Positions 56,934 through 64,000 of a stretch of DNA of 64,000 bases are shown here, in pieces. Origin of the DNA: JANNVK01 sp031430435. GTDB lineage: Bacteria > Acidobacteriota > Blastocatellia > Pyrinomonadales > Pyrinomonadaceae. The stretch is from the NCBI GenBank assembly GCA_031430435.1, contig JANPBM010000110.1, positions 62,001-126,000 of the forward strand. Direction: 5' to 3'. The notes beneath the pieces are model-generated. The model worked only from the letters and a program-made list of their open reading frames with translations. It searched no databases and had not been told where the DNA came from. The translations under genes were made by a program, and so were the position numbers. Numbering within the stretch: the stretch's first letter is position 1; every line of letters starts with the position of its first letter.

Positions 56934-57737
56934 TTAAATTACGGTCGTCACAATTTCGCGGATGCTGCGCTGCAATTCGCGGTCATCGGTAATCGGCGAA
57001 CAAATGGCGACTTCTGCCGCATCGATCGGCGAAATTCCTTTGGCAATCAGCTGTGCGGCGTAAATCAACAATCGCGTTGAAACGCCTTCTTCTAAACCGT
57101 GTCCGCGAAGGTTCCGAACTTTTTGCCCGATTGTTACCAAATCTCTCGCCAAATCCTTGTCTATTCCACCTTCTTTGGCGACAATTTCCGTTTCGCTGTC
57201 GGCACTCGGATAATCGAATTCCATCGCCACAAAACGTTGTCGCGTCGATTGCTTTAAATCTTTGATAATCGATTGATAACCCGGATTGTATGAAACCACG
57301 AGCATAAATTCGGGCGGCGCTTCAATAATTGTACCGCGTTTTTCGATCGGCAAACGGCGGCGATCGTCGGTCAGCGGATGAATAATCACGACCGTATCTT
57401 TGCGGGCTTCAACCACTTCGTCCAGATAACAAATCGCACCTGAGCGGACGGCTTTTGTGAGCGGTCCGTCGTGCCACACGGTTTCTTCGCCTTCGAGCAA
57501 AAAGCGTCCGACCAAATCCGTTGACGATAAATCTTCGTGGCACGCGACCGTTATCAGCGGACGATTAAGTTTGTATGCCATATATTCGACGAATCGCGTT
57601 TTGCCGCAACCCGTCGGACCTTTCAGCATCGCGGGCAATTTCGCCGTATATGCCGCTTCAAATAACTCGACTTCACGCCCGACAGGCAAATAATAAGGTT
57701 CGTTTTTAACTTTAAACTGTTCTACTGCTTGTTCCAT
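56934..57737 (-). CDS. CbbQ/NirQ/NorQ-type MoxR AAA+ ATPase
   Basis: 267 residues with Walker A KGPTGCGKTRFVEYMA, VACHEDLSSTDLVGRFLL, Walker B GAICYLDEVVEAR and the sensor region STRQRFVAMEFDYP; the C-terminal CbbQ_C part follows (DLVTIGQKVRNL). These ATPases remodel Rubisco, nitric-oxide reductase or related metalloenzymes with a VWA-domain CbbO/NorD partner. No partner gene or client enzyme is in the window, so its client is unknown. It is separated by 264 bp from the divergent lipoprotein gene. Confidence 0.9.
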   Translation of the reverse strand: MEQAVEQFKVKNEPYYLPVGREVELFEAAYTAKLPAMLKGPTGCGKTRFVEYMAYKLNRPLITVACHEDLSSTDLVGRFLLEGEETVWHDGPLTKAVRSGAICYLDEVVEARKDTVVIIHPLTDDRRRLPIEKRGTIIEAPPEFMLVVSYNPGYQSIIKDLKQSTRQRFVAMEFDYPSADSETEIVAKEGGIDKDLARDLVTIGQKVRNLRGHGLEEGVSTRLLIYAAQLIAKGISPIDAAEVAICSPITDDRELQRSIREIVTTVI

Positions 57738-58001
57738 AAAAATATCTTAACACTCACAGAAAAACCGGTGCAAACAAACATTTTCGATGTAAATTTGTTC
57801 GATTGCCGACACCGTTTATCATTGCATCGTCGATTGAATGTCGTTCGGCAAATTCGGGCTTAAAAGCATAACTCTTACTCATTGCTTTACTTTCCGGATT
57901 ATCTTAAATTTGTTCGGATAAAAGTATTACTCCGCTGATTTTCTGCCTCTTGTTCGGTAACTTTTTTTGTGTTAGCTTTATTATTAGTTCCAAAATCAAC
58001 A

Positions 58002-58709
58002 ATGAAAACTTTACTTGTCTTTTTTTTAATAACGGCTGCGTTCGTTTGCGCAAACTGCGGTTTTGTTTCGCCAAAGCCCGTGGAAACCGTTGCAAATAAG
58101 GAAGTTGTCGTTACGCCGACACCGATGCCGACGGTTGAAAAAAAGCCTGAATTCAAACCTTTAATCGCTGAAACCGATGCCGCAATCGGCAAAGTTGATT
58201 TTGCAAATTTCACATTTCCGCTTCCGCGCGGCTGGCAAAATGCCACGGAGAAAGAGGTTAAACTCGATAACGGCAAACGTCCGATGACCAAAGAAACAGT
58301 CGGAATGATGCTTTTGCAAGTAAAATACGGCGATTTAACCGGCGATGGCGAAGCCGAAGCAATAGTTGTTTTGGGCGTGATTACGGGCGGTTTAACCAAT
58401 CTGAATATCGTTTATATCGTGAAGCAAGAAGGAACTGTGCCGCGAATTATTTGGACTTTTGAAACAGGCGACAAAGGCGACGGCGGTTTAAAAGATATTT
58501 CGGCGCAAAACGGCGAACTGAATTTAGAACTTTACGGCAAAGACCGTTATATTTTCCGACAAAAAGAGACGCTCAAAATCGAAGAAGATTATGATACGCC
58601 TGTTTGTTGTCCGAAATGGTTTACAAAATCAACTTACAAATGGAACGGACGCGATTTTGCGATTCAGCCGAAACGCGAAAGTTTAGATTACACGGGCAAA
58701 AATCTTTAA
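58002..58709 (+). CDS. Putative lipoprotein of unknown function
   Basis: 235 residues from the ATG at 58002, which starts the signal MKTLLVFFLITAAFVCANC with a probable lipidated Cys at residue 19. A Thr/Pro linker (VVTPTPMPTVEKKPEF) follows, then a domain with DFANFTFPLPRGWQNATEKEV and GDLTGDGEAEAIVVLGV. The DLTGDGEAEA stretch is the FG-GAP/VCBS-like calcium-loop type often found in surface proteins of this kind. It overlaps the convergent radical SAM gene by 4 bp. Confidence 0.75.
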   Translation: MKTLLVFFLITAAFVCANCGFVSPKPVETVANKEVVVTPTPMPTVEKKPEFKPLIAETDAAIGKVDFANFTFPLPRGWQNATEKEVKLDNGKRPMTKETVGMMLLQVKYGDLTGDGEAEAIVVLGVITGGLTNLNIVYIVKQEGTVPRIIWTFETGDKGDGGLKDISAQNGELNLELYGKDRYIFRQKETLKIEEDYDTPVCCPKWFTKSTYKWNGRDFAIQPKRESLDYTGKNL

Positions 58710-59731
58710 TTGGATTTCAGCACATTTGCGACCGTTTCTTTCTTCAAACCTTTACCATTCTTATTATTATAATCGCCCAATGAAATTTGCGGATCGCGCC
58801 ACGCGTCAAGTAAACCGACTTGGTGAACGCATTGAATCGTGCAGCTTTCCGCACACCATTTTTCGGTGATATATTCGCGTTTCATATCTTCATGCGTGTA
58901 TTCAAGCAGAGGAATTCCGGGCGTTCCGCGTTGCTGCGAACACCAATGAACCAAACCTTCTTCGCACACATACAAATATCTGGCACCTGCCCGACAACGC
59001 CATTCGTAAGGTTTTCCGTCAACTAAATTATCTTGAAACCAATTCCAACGAGCATAACTTTTTACGCCCAAAGCCTTTACTTCTTTATAGATAGCTTTTT
59101 CGCTTTCCGCCATTGGTTTAAGCAAACCGTCGCCGTCGTGAATTACTCCGACAGTTGAAGAAAAGCCGAGTTCTTGAGCGCGTTTTGCAATCGTCAACGC
59201 ATCATCCGGATTTTTTACGCCGCTTCCGACGACCGAATTGATATTCACCTTAAACTTTGCGTGTTGCTGCAAATTCAGCAATTTACCGTCTAAAACCTTC
59301 AAACTTTTCTTTGAAACATCGTCGGGAATTACGTTATCGATTGAAATTTGCAGATAATCTAAACCTGCATTATTCAACTTTTCTATTTTTTCGGGCTGAA
59401 AATAATAACCGTTTGAAATCAAACCGGCAATCATTCCGTGTTTGCGGATGCGGGCGATTATTTCGTAAATTTCGGGGTGCATCATCGGTTCGCCGCCCGA
59501 AATTGTGATGATAGACGTGCCGAATTCCGCCAGTTTATCGATGCGTTTGAGCATGACATCAATGTTTACGGGATCGGATGTTTTGTCGTATTCGTTACAG
59601 TAAGTACAAGACAAATTACAACGCCGCATCGGGACGATATGAACTAAAATCGGATGTTTGGTCGAAGTAAACGTGCGAACCGTGTGTTTCACGCCACGCA
59701 TTAAACGACTTAAACTGCTTGCTTTCGGCAT
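58706..59731 (-). CDS. Radical SAM protein with SPASM-like C-terminal cysteines
   Basis: 341 residues. The radical SAM cluster is CNLSCTYCNEY (about residues 39-46), followed by ISGGEPMMHPEI (SAM contact) and LQISIDNV. The C-terminal third has several Cys (WRCRAGARYLYVCEEG, WCSQQRG, KWCAESCTIQC) consistent with an auxiliary Fe-S cluster (SPASM/Twitch). Candidate roles are peptide or cofactor modification, or glycan/lipid chemistry like HpnH-type enzymes. No small precursor peptide gene was identified next to it. It is a leftward single gene. Confidence 0.85.
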   Translation of the reverse strand: MPKASSLSRLMRGVKHTVRTFTSTKHPILVHIVPMRRCNLSCTYCNEYDKTSDPVNIDVMLKRIDKLAEFGTSIITISGGEPMMHPEIYEIIARIRKHGMIAGLISNGYYFQPEKIEKLNNAGLDYLQISIDNVIPDDVSKKSLKVLDGKLLNLQQHAKFKVNINSVVGSGVKNPDDALTIAKRAQELGFSSTVGVIHDGDGLLKPMAESEKAIYKEVKALGVKSYARWNWFQDNLVDGKPYEWRCRAGARYLYVCEEGLVHWCSQQRGTPGIPLLEYTHEDMKREYITEKWCAESCTIQCVHQVGLLDAWRDPQISLGDYNNKNGKGLKKETVANVLKSN

Positions 59732-59843
59732 AGAAAAAACCTCTTTTGATTACGTCAAAATTTTAATTATAATTTTTTGACCAAGTAAAAGCAAAGGCTT
59801 CGACTTTTCAGCCAAAGCCTTATATTTTCGATTTACGGAAAAA

Positions 59844-60554
59844 CTAAACTGCTTGCAGTTTTACATTTTTCGGCACATCAACCACAAATTCTTTTGCATT
59901 CAAAGTAAGATTTTTGTTTAGATTTGAAAGCGTGATTGTTTGTGTGTCGTTATTTTTTGCCGTTGTCATGGCTTGCAACGGCATCCCGTTTCCGTCAATC
60001 CAAACATCAACAAACTGATAGTTTTGCTTAGTTTTCGGGGTTAATCGCAAATGCCAAACCGCCGCGCTGCCGATACTTTCTTCGCCAAGATACTGAAAAT
60101 CGAATTTAGCTTTCAAATCTTGTTTTGAAGAGTTAGTCAAAATTTTGACCATATCGCCGCCGCCGCCGGAAACTTTTTGCGAACTTGAACTTCCTGTATA
60201 ACCGACTCCGCCTCTGACATCCAACAATACAAACTTTTTCTTAACGACAGAAAGAATTTCCTGTTTTGGTCGCATCCAATCAAGACGCATTAACGCATCC
60301 GTATCTTTGCCTTTTTTGTCTCTGACCGCCGCGTACATAACGGTTCCGGTTTTTTCATCGGTACTTTTTAAGATATTTTCATAGTCTTTCATCGAAATAT
60401 CTGCCTTGAGCGAAGTCATAGCTTTACGATGTTCTTCCATCAATCCGAGAATTTTGTTTGGAATTCCTTGGGCATTTGTCTTAATTGCGGCAATTCCGCC
60501 GAATAAAAACATCACGGCAAATGCCGAAAAAATAAATCTAAAAGTCTTGTTCAT
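59844..60554 (-). CDS. LolA-like outer-membrane lipoprotein-sorting protein
   Basis: 236 residues with a signal peptide (NKTFRFIFSAFAVMFLFGGIAAIKTNAQ) and a LolA/LolB-fold-like beta sequence: ILGLMEEHRKAMTSLKADISM, GTVMYAAVRDKKGK, VLLDVRGGVGY, WHLRLTPKTKQNYQFVDVWIDGNGMPLQ. The last pattern is typical of the DUF-type outer-membrane lipoprotein-sorting family. Periplasmic. It follows, after a 125-bp gap, a 39-aa membrane peptide gene, a LolD-like ABC ATPase and a LolB-like lipoprotein on the same strand. Confidence 0.83.
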   Translation of the reverse strand: MNKTFRFIFSAFAVMFLFGGIAAIKTNAQGIPNKILGLMEEHRKAMTSLKADISMKDYENILKSTDEKTGTVMYAAVRDKKGKDTDALMRLDWMRPKQEILSVVKKKFVLLDVRGGVGYTGSSSSQKVSGGGGDMVKILTNSSKQDLKAKFDFQYLGEESIGSAAVWHLRLTPKTKQNYQFVDVWIDGNGMPLQAMTTAKNNDTQTITLSNLNKNLTLNAKEFVVDVPKNVKLQAV

Positions 60555-60679
60555 TTTATTACTCCTTTATTTAATCGCAAACCGATGTAAACCGGTTTGG
60601 TTATTTTCCGGCTGAAATAAGCCGAAAAGTCTTTTGCTTTGACGAAAAAACTTACGTTTCGCGTTGTCACAATTCGCGG

Positions 60680-60799
60680 TCAGTTAAACCACGTTTTCGA
60701 CGTTAGAAAAATAAAAGCGATTATCAGTAAACAAAATGCGTCGTATTGCCACGTTCCGCGTTCGTAATTCCATTGGATTATTTTCTTCAAAGCATTCAT
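60680..60799 (-). CDS. 39-residue single-pass membrane protein
   Basis: Reading from the ATG at 60799 gives MNALKKIIQWNYERGTWQYD followed by a hydrophobic helix (FCLLIIAFIFLTS) and TSKTWFN, then TGA. A basic, aromatic cytosolic N-terminus with GTWQYD and one membrane segment is well organised for so short a frame, and the start lies 11 bp after the stop of the ABC ATPase gene. That makes a real gene likely although it is very short. No function is known. It may serve as a small subunit linked to the adjacent LolD-like ATPase. Confidence 0.65.
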   Translation of the reverse strand: MNALKKIIQWNYERGTWQYDAFCLLIIAFIFLTSKTWFN

Positions 60800-60810
60800 T
60801 TTATTTTGCT

Positions 60811-61479
60811 TCACACAATCAAACCGTCTCGCATTTGCACTATCCGCGAACAGTTTGTCGCCGCTTCGGGATTATGCGTAATCATTATAATAGTCTGTTT
60901 ATAGCGTTCGTTCAATTCCTTAAACATATCCAACACGATTGCCGAGTTTTCCGTGTCGAGATTTCCGGTCGGTTCGTCGGCTAAAATTATCGCCGGTTTA
61001 TTAACGATTGCTCGTGCGAGTGCCACGCGTTGCTGCTCACCGCCGGAAAGTTCGAGCGGTTTGTGGTGCATTTTATTTTCTAACTTCAATAAACCCAACA
61101 CTTCACGTCGTCTGTCGGAATTCGCGCTGCCGTTCCCCGAATGAATTCTTTCGGCGAGACGAAGATTTCCCTCGGCAGAAAGCGTTGGAAAAAGATTAAA
61201 ACGTTGAAAGACGAAACCGATTTTTCTTCGACGAATTTCCGTACGTTGTGCGTCTGAAACTGCTCCAAGGTCTTCGCCGTCAATCAAAATTCTGCCGGTT
61301 GAAGGCGAAAGAAGTCCGCCGAGAAGATGCAAAAGCGTTGATTTTCCGCAACCCGAAGGTCCCATTATGGCAACAAATTCACCTTCTTCGACATCAAGCG
61401 AAACACCACGCAAAGCCGTCACGTCCATTTTGCCGACTTTGTATGTTTTGGTTAAATTTTCTGTTTTAAGAATTGTCAT
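60811..61479 (-). CDS. ABC transporter ATP-binding protein (LolD/MacB type)
   Basis: 222 residues, the usual length of a LolD/FtsE-type ATPase: Walker A MGPSGCGKSTLL, Q-loop FVFQRFNLFPTL, signature LSGGEQQRVALARA, Walker B IILADEPTGNLD, H-loop MITHNPE. The family extracts lipoproteins (LolD) or powers MacB-like complexes. No membrane-spanning partner of the FtsX/LolCE type is in the window. It overlaps the upstream LolB-like lipoprotein gene by 4 bp (ATGA) and is followed by the 39-aa membrane peptide. Confidence 0.92.
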   Translation of the reverse strand: MTILKTENLTKTYKVGKMDVTALRGVSLDVEEGEFVAIMGPSGCGKSTLLHLLGGLLSPSTGRILIDGEDLGAVSDAQRTEIRRRKIGFVFQRFNLFPTLSAEGNLRLAERIHSGNGSANSDRRREVLGLLKLENKMHHKPLELSGGEQQRVALARAIVNKPAIILADEPTGNLDTENSAIVLDMFKELNERYKQTIIMITHNPEAATNCSRIVQMRDGLIV

Positions 61480-62543
61480 TGCTGAACTTTGCTTATTTTT
61501 TCTTGTGCTTCACGAAGTTTTTGGTCTAGATCGACTTCGGGCAATTCCCAACTGTTTTCCAGATTAAAGGCTTTTTCGGGATAAGTATTTCCGATTGTTA
61601 CACTTTCCGGAGCGTCATACTCCAAACTCATCGTGTAATTATCTTTCGGGCGTGTTACGGAAATTCTGAGCGGAAGATTACCGAGTTCGGTTTTGCCCGA
61701 CAATAAACCTTCCTGCCCGTAAATAATATCGGAATCAATTTCGCCTTTTGCATCAAAAAGCTGCTGACGCGCGAGACGAATTCCGCCGACGCGGTCAAAC
61801 CAAAAACGGCGAGTAATTATTAGTTCGCCGTCCGTGTTTTTTGCCAATTCGTCAAACAGATAATATCCGCGAACAACATTTCTGAGCGGCGATTTTTTGT
61901 CTTTGGTTAAATCAGTTTCAATCTGCGAAATCGTGCTTTGGACGTAGATTTTGTTGGTATCGATCGGCGAAACCAAAACGGCATCGGTAACGTGCTGCGG
62001 ACGAACATTGGCAAAAGCACTCGCGTTTTTCTTGAATTTTTGGTCTTCATCATTCAGACTTGAACCGTCAATTTTCTTTTTTAACAGCGAATAATCCGAC
62101 GAGTTTGTTCCTTTCAGAAACTTTTTATTCTTGCCGCTTCCGCCGTCGTATAAAATTGCGACACGAAAATTCTCGCCGTTCGAGGTCATTTGGGCAACAC
62201 TTACGCCAAACCCGCTGATTTTCAGCAAAATGTTCGACGGACGCTGAACAACCAAGTCCAAATCGGCACTGATGAAAACTTCTTTACTGCCGAGTTCGGC
62301 GTAAGAATCGTCCTCAAATTTTAACGACATCTTTGCACGCATTGATTTTACTTGTGCAAAACGATTTATTTCGTCGAGTAATTGTTGTTTGGAAGCCTCT
62401 TCGGTTTTTAGCTTTGTTGGTGTACTTTTGGTTTTTTTACCGATAAGATTACAACCGTTTAAGAAAAGAATAGAAATTACGAATAATAATAAAAAAAGGC
62501 TTTTTGATAACATCACCCGACTGCGATGATTGTAATACTTCAT
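61476..62543 (-). CDS. LolB/DUF4292-like outer membrane lipoprotein
   Basis: 355 residues. The ATG at 62543 has GAGGA 8 nt upstream; the N-terminus is a lipoprotein signal with lipobox LNGC (Cys at about residue 31). The mature part has the LolA/LolB-like sheet pattern: AQVKSMRAKMSLKFEDDSYAE, LVVQRPSNILLKISGFGVSVAQMTSNG, RVAILYDGG, then a long C-terminal region with RRFWFDRVGGIRLARQQLFDAKGEI. This suggests a lipid- or lipoprotein-binding cavity. With the LolD-like ATPase and LolA-like protein it forms a plausible envelope-trafficking set. It is the first gene of the unit. Confidence 0.8.
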   Translation of the reverse strand: MKYYNHRSRVMLSKSLFLLLFVISILFLNGCNLIGKKTKSTPTKLKTEEASKQQLLDEINRFAQVKSMRAKMSLKFEDDSYAELGSKEVFISADLDLVVQRPSNILLKISGFGVSVAQMTSNGENFRVAILYDGGSGKNKKFLKGTNSSDYSLLKKKIDGSSLNDEDQKFKKNASAFANVRPQHVTDAVLVSPIDTNKIYVQSTISQIETDLTKDKKSPLRNVVRGYYLFDELAKNTDGELIITRRFWFDRVGGIRLARQQLFDAKGEIDSDIIYGQEGLLSGKTELGNLPLRISVTRPKDNYTMSLEYDAPESVTIGNTYPEKAFNLENSWELPEVDLDQKLREAQEKISKVQQ

Positions 62544-62582
62544 TTGTTGTCCTCAAACTTAAAAACTAGATGATAGCAATAA

Positions 62583-62624
62583 AAATGCGATATTGAAAGC
62601 GTTTCTACTTTTCATATCGCATTT
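62583..62624 (-). terminator. Terminator after the ECF sigma factor gene
   Basis: AAATGCGATAT...ATATCGCATTT, 11-bp arms with a 20-bp loop. On the minus strand the stem is followed by TTTTTATTG. It lies 125 bp beyond the sigma gene's stop and just before the LolB-like gene. Confidence 0.7.
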
Positions 62625-62748
62625 GATTAAGTTTTATCCGGATTTTTGTTTGAGTAAAATGTTTATGGTTGCTTGTTTGACCTCGCTTTCAACTTTGTAA
62701 AATATCGGCTGAGGCGGTTTAATTACTCGGCATCCTTTGCCGGTAAGT

Positions 62749-63327
62749 TCAAATTTGATTCGATTCAGACAATTCGCGCAAGAGCCAAGTTCGGGCAAAA
62801 CGCCAATCACGTTTGACGGTTTCAGGCGATATTTTCAAAACCTCGCCTATTTCTTCCATTGTTAAACCGCCGAAAAATTTCATTTCGACGACTCTTACCT
62901 TTCGTTCGTCCAACAACGTCAATTTTTCCAATGCTTCGTTTAAGGCAACAATGTCGTCCGTACTGTCATTAAACATCACGGCATTTTCGTCCAAAGTAAT
63001 TTGGTGCTGGATTCCGCCGCGTTTTTGACTTTGTTTCGCCCGTGCGTAATCAACCAAAATATGCCGCATCGCTTGTGCCGCAACACCGAAGAAATGTGAG
63101 CGATTTTTCCACTCTTTTTCGGTGTTATCAACCAGTTTCAAGTACGCTTCGTGAATCAATTCGGTAGTTTGCAGCGTGTGAGCCGAAGATTGTCCGCGCA
63201 TATAACGCTTCGCCATTCGACGGAGTTCATCGTAAACCAACGGAACGAGTTTTTCCAAAGCTAACTCGTTGCCTTTGCCCCAATCAACCAATAATTGTGT
63301 AATTTCAACCGAGTCGATATTTTCCAT
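62749..63327 (-). CDS. ECF sigma factor of the Sig-70_X6 / TIGR02999 type
   Basis: 192 residues. Region 2: LVPLVYDELRRMAKRYMRGQ...HTLQTTELIHEAYLKLVD, SHFFGVAAQAMRHILVDYARAK. Region 4: LDERKVRVVEMKFFGGLTMEEIGEVLKISPETVKRDWRFARTWLLREL. This subfamily (with HTLQTTELIHEAYLKL) is abundant in Acidobacteriota and Planctomycetes. No anti-sigma factor or kinase gene is seen next to it in the window. The 322-bp gap upstream contains its promoter region. Confidence 0.95.
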   Translation of the reverse strand: MENIDSVEITQLLVDWGKGNELALEKLVPLVYDELRRMAKRYMRGQSSAHTLQTTELIHEAYLKLVDNTEKEWKNRSHFFGVAAQAMRHILVDYARAKQSQKRGGIQHQITLDENAVMFNDSTDDIVALNEALEKLTLLDERKVRVVEMKFFGGLTMEEIGEVLKISPETVKRDWRFARTWLLRELSESNQI

Positions 63328-63649
63328 TTGAACAAGACCGTACGAATTAAAGTTAAAAAAATATTTTTTAGATGACCTGATTCTTTATCGATTCTCGTTT
63401 ATACAGTTGAAAGCAGTTTTTACAAACGTTTCGACTGTAATCCGAATAAATCCAAATAAGATCCGATAATACTACAAAAACAAAGCTACGAGAACCGGTT
63501 TATAAATCAGACCGGCAATTATTTTCCGATTTGCTTCGATTATAATTATTAACGAACTTGCGGCTGCCCCAAAAATACTGATTTCCCTGTCCGGTATTCA
63601 GCCAAAAAAGGCTTCGATTGAAAGATTGAAGCCTGTTTTTTTGCTTTGC
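63328..63649. other. 322-bp gap upstream of the sigma factor gene
   Basis: Apart from the terminator at 63605-63634 there is AT-rich sequence without a convincing reading frame. GAACCGG...CCGG-type short palindromes and AAAAAATATTTTTT (near the sigma gene) are present. A self-regulated ECF promoter would be expected here but no motif can be assigned. Confidence 0.5.
63605..63634 (-). terminator. Terminator of the glutaminyl cyclotransferase gene
   Basis: AGGCTTC and GAAGCCT frame a loop of about 12 bp, with an A-run to the left (a T-run on the minus strand) and T-run to the right, so it could act in both directions. It is 16 bp beyond the leftward gene's stop. Confidence 0.8.
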
Positions 63650-64000
63650 TTACTTCTCTTTAACTTTTATTTCAAATAATTTCTTCCAGTTTTTCCCCGT
63701 TACAAAAATTCGATCGTGTGCTTCGTCGTAAGCAATGCCGTTGAGCGAATTTTCGTAATCGTCGCCGGAATCTTCAGGTGAAATTTTGTCTAAATCGATC
63801 CAACCGAGAATCTTTCCCGAATTCGGATCGATTCGCGCAATATAATTCGGTTTGCCCAAAACATCGGCTTGCTCCGATTGCCAGATATTTGCCCAAATTT
63901 CGCCTTTTATGTATTCGAGTTCGTTGATATACATTTGCGATTTACCGTCTTCGCGGATAACGGGAAGCGTGCGGACAATCTCAAAAGTGTCGGGATTTAC
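63650..64000 (-). CDS. Glutaminyl-peptide cyclotransferase (partial, N-terminus outside window)
   Basis: The frame is open to the right edge, so only the last 116 residues are visible. They read VNPDTFEIVRTLPV, INELEYIKGEIWANIWQ, ARIDPNSGKILGWIDL, ENSLNGIAYDEAHDRIFVTGKNWKKLFEI, the C-terminal blades of the five-bladed beta-propeller glutamine cyclotransferase family. The motif ELEYI-GEIWANIW and the final NGIAYD...FVTGK-W are diagnostic. It cyclises N-terminal Gln to pyroglutamate and is usually exported. Confidence 0.9.
   Translation of the reverse strand, partial: VNPDTFEIVRTLPVIREDGKSQMYINELEYIKGEIWANIWQSEQADVLGKPNYIARIDPNSGKILGWIDLDKISPEDSGDDYENSLNGIAYDEAHDRIFVTGKNWKKLFEIKVKEK

Noticed and set aside
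62625..62748. Open leftward stretch (KFELTGKGCRVIKPPQPIFYKV) between the sigma gene and its terminator
   Set aside because: No start codon is available outside the sigma gene frame and there is no other support; it is more likely a 3' leader, although the openness is mildly odd.

Overview
The window looks like a chromosomal segment of a low-to-mid GC, diderm, non-model bacterium, most plausibly an Acidobacteriota of the Blastocatellia/Pyrinomonadales type. Supporting signs are an ECF sigma factor of the Sig-70_X6 type common in acidobacteria, paired Uma2-family genes, TPR lipoproteins and LolA/LolB-like envelope proteins, the bacillithiol-type deacetylase BshB1, and an archaeal/fungal-type Asd. 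This placement is inferred from gene content and was not tested by a search. Most genes are ordinary chromosomal housekeeping. One AT-rich accessory stretch lies at about 22.3-28.4 kb.

Layout. 0-5 kb: purine synthesis (purQ, purS, purB), asd and a YcxB-like membrane protein. 4.6-12.7 kb: a ClpA/ClpC-type unfoldase, a secreted alpha/beta hydrolase, murA, an unknown hydrolase, a HIT protein and a TPR lipoprotein. 12.7-17 kb: a small unknown protein coupled to a metallo-beta-lactamase-fold hydrolase, then a PAS histidine kinase with an NtrC-type regulator. 17.3-22.2 kb: a periplasmic protein, a glutamine amidotransferase, rhomboid protease, Uma2, a dicarboxylate symporter and DUF1003. 22.3-28.4 kb (accessory): an OLD-like ATPase/Toprim nuclease with its own strong promoter, small orphan genes split by a 281-bp inverted-repeat element, mnmA, a GNAT, a UPF0175 protein next to a Uma2 remnant, and a Uma2 gene with a perfect 63-bp internal duplication. 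28.6 kb: tRNA-Ala(GGC). 29-34.5 kb: HD-GYP regulator, dxs, a DsbA-like/VKOR pair and ribF. 34.5-40 kb: a polytopic membrane protein, an aminotransferase, a cytoplasmic-looking subtilase and bshB1. 40-46 kb: a homogentisate-degradation cluster (hmgA, fahA) with an NlpC/P60-like gene, an uncharacterised gene and a decayed IS200-like element just before fahA. 46-48 kb: a class A beta-lactamase-like protein and an APC permease. 48.5-53.3 kb: PHP - glycosyltransferase - membrane protein - glycosyltransferase. 53.3-59.7 kb: an M1-like protein with no zinc ligands, an S41 peptidase with a substituted lysine, a CbbQ/NorQ ATPase, a lipoprotein and a radical SAM protein. 59.8-62.5 kb: a LolA-like / 39-aa membrane peptide / LolD-like ABC ATPase / LolB-like lipoprotein set. 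62.7-64 kb: ECF sigma factor and a partial glutaminyl-peptide cyclotransferase.

The most unusual signal is a family of exact 7-bp-period repeats. It recurs at about ten places with a different heptad each time (for example GGGACAA, TTTTCCG, CTTTTAC, CTGCTTT). It is typically arranged as a purine-rich arm, a unique spacer and a pyrimidine-rich reverse-complement arm that exactly fills an intergenic gap. The same kind of repeat also appears in frame inside at least two protein genes. It resembles the STRR heptanucleotide repeats known from cyanobacteria. A second repeat system is an IS200-like transposase pseudogene element (43893-44524) and a 281-bp non-autonomous relative (24432-24712) with the same hairpin-bearing ends.
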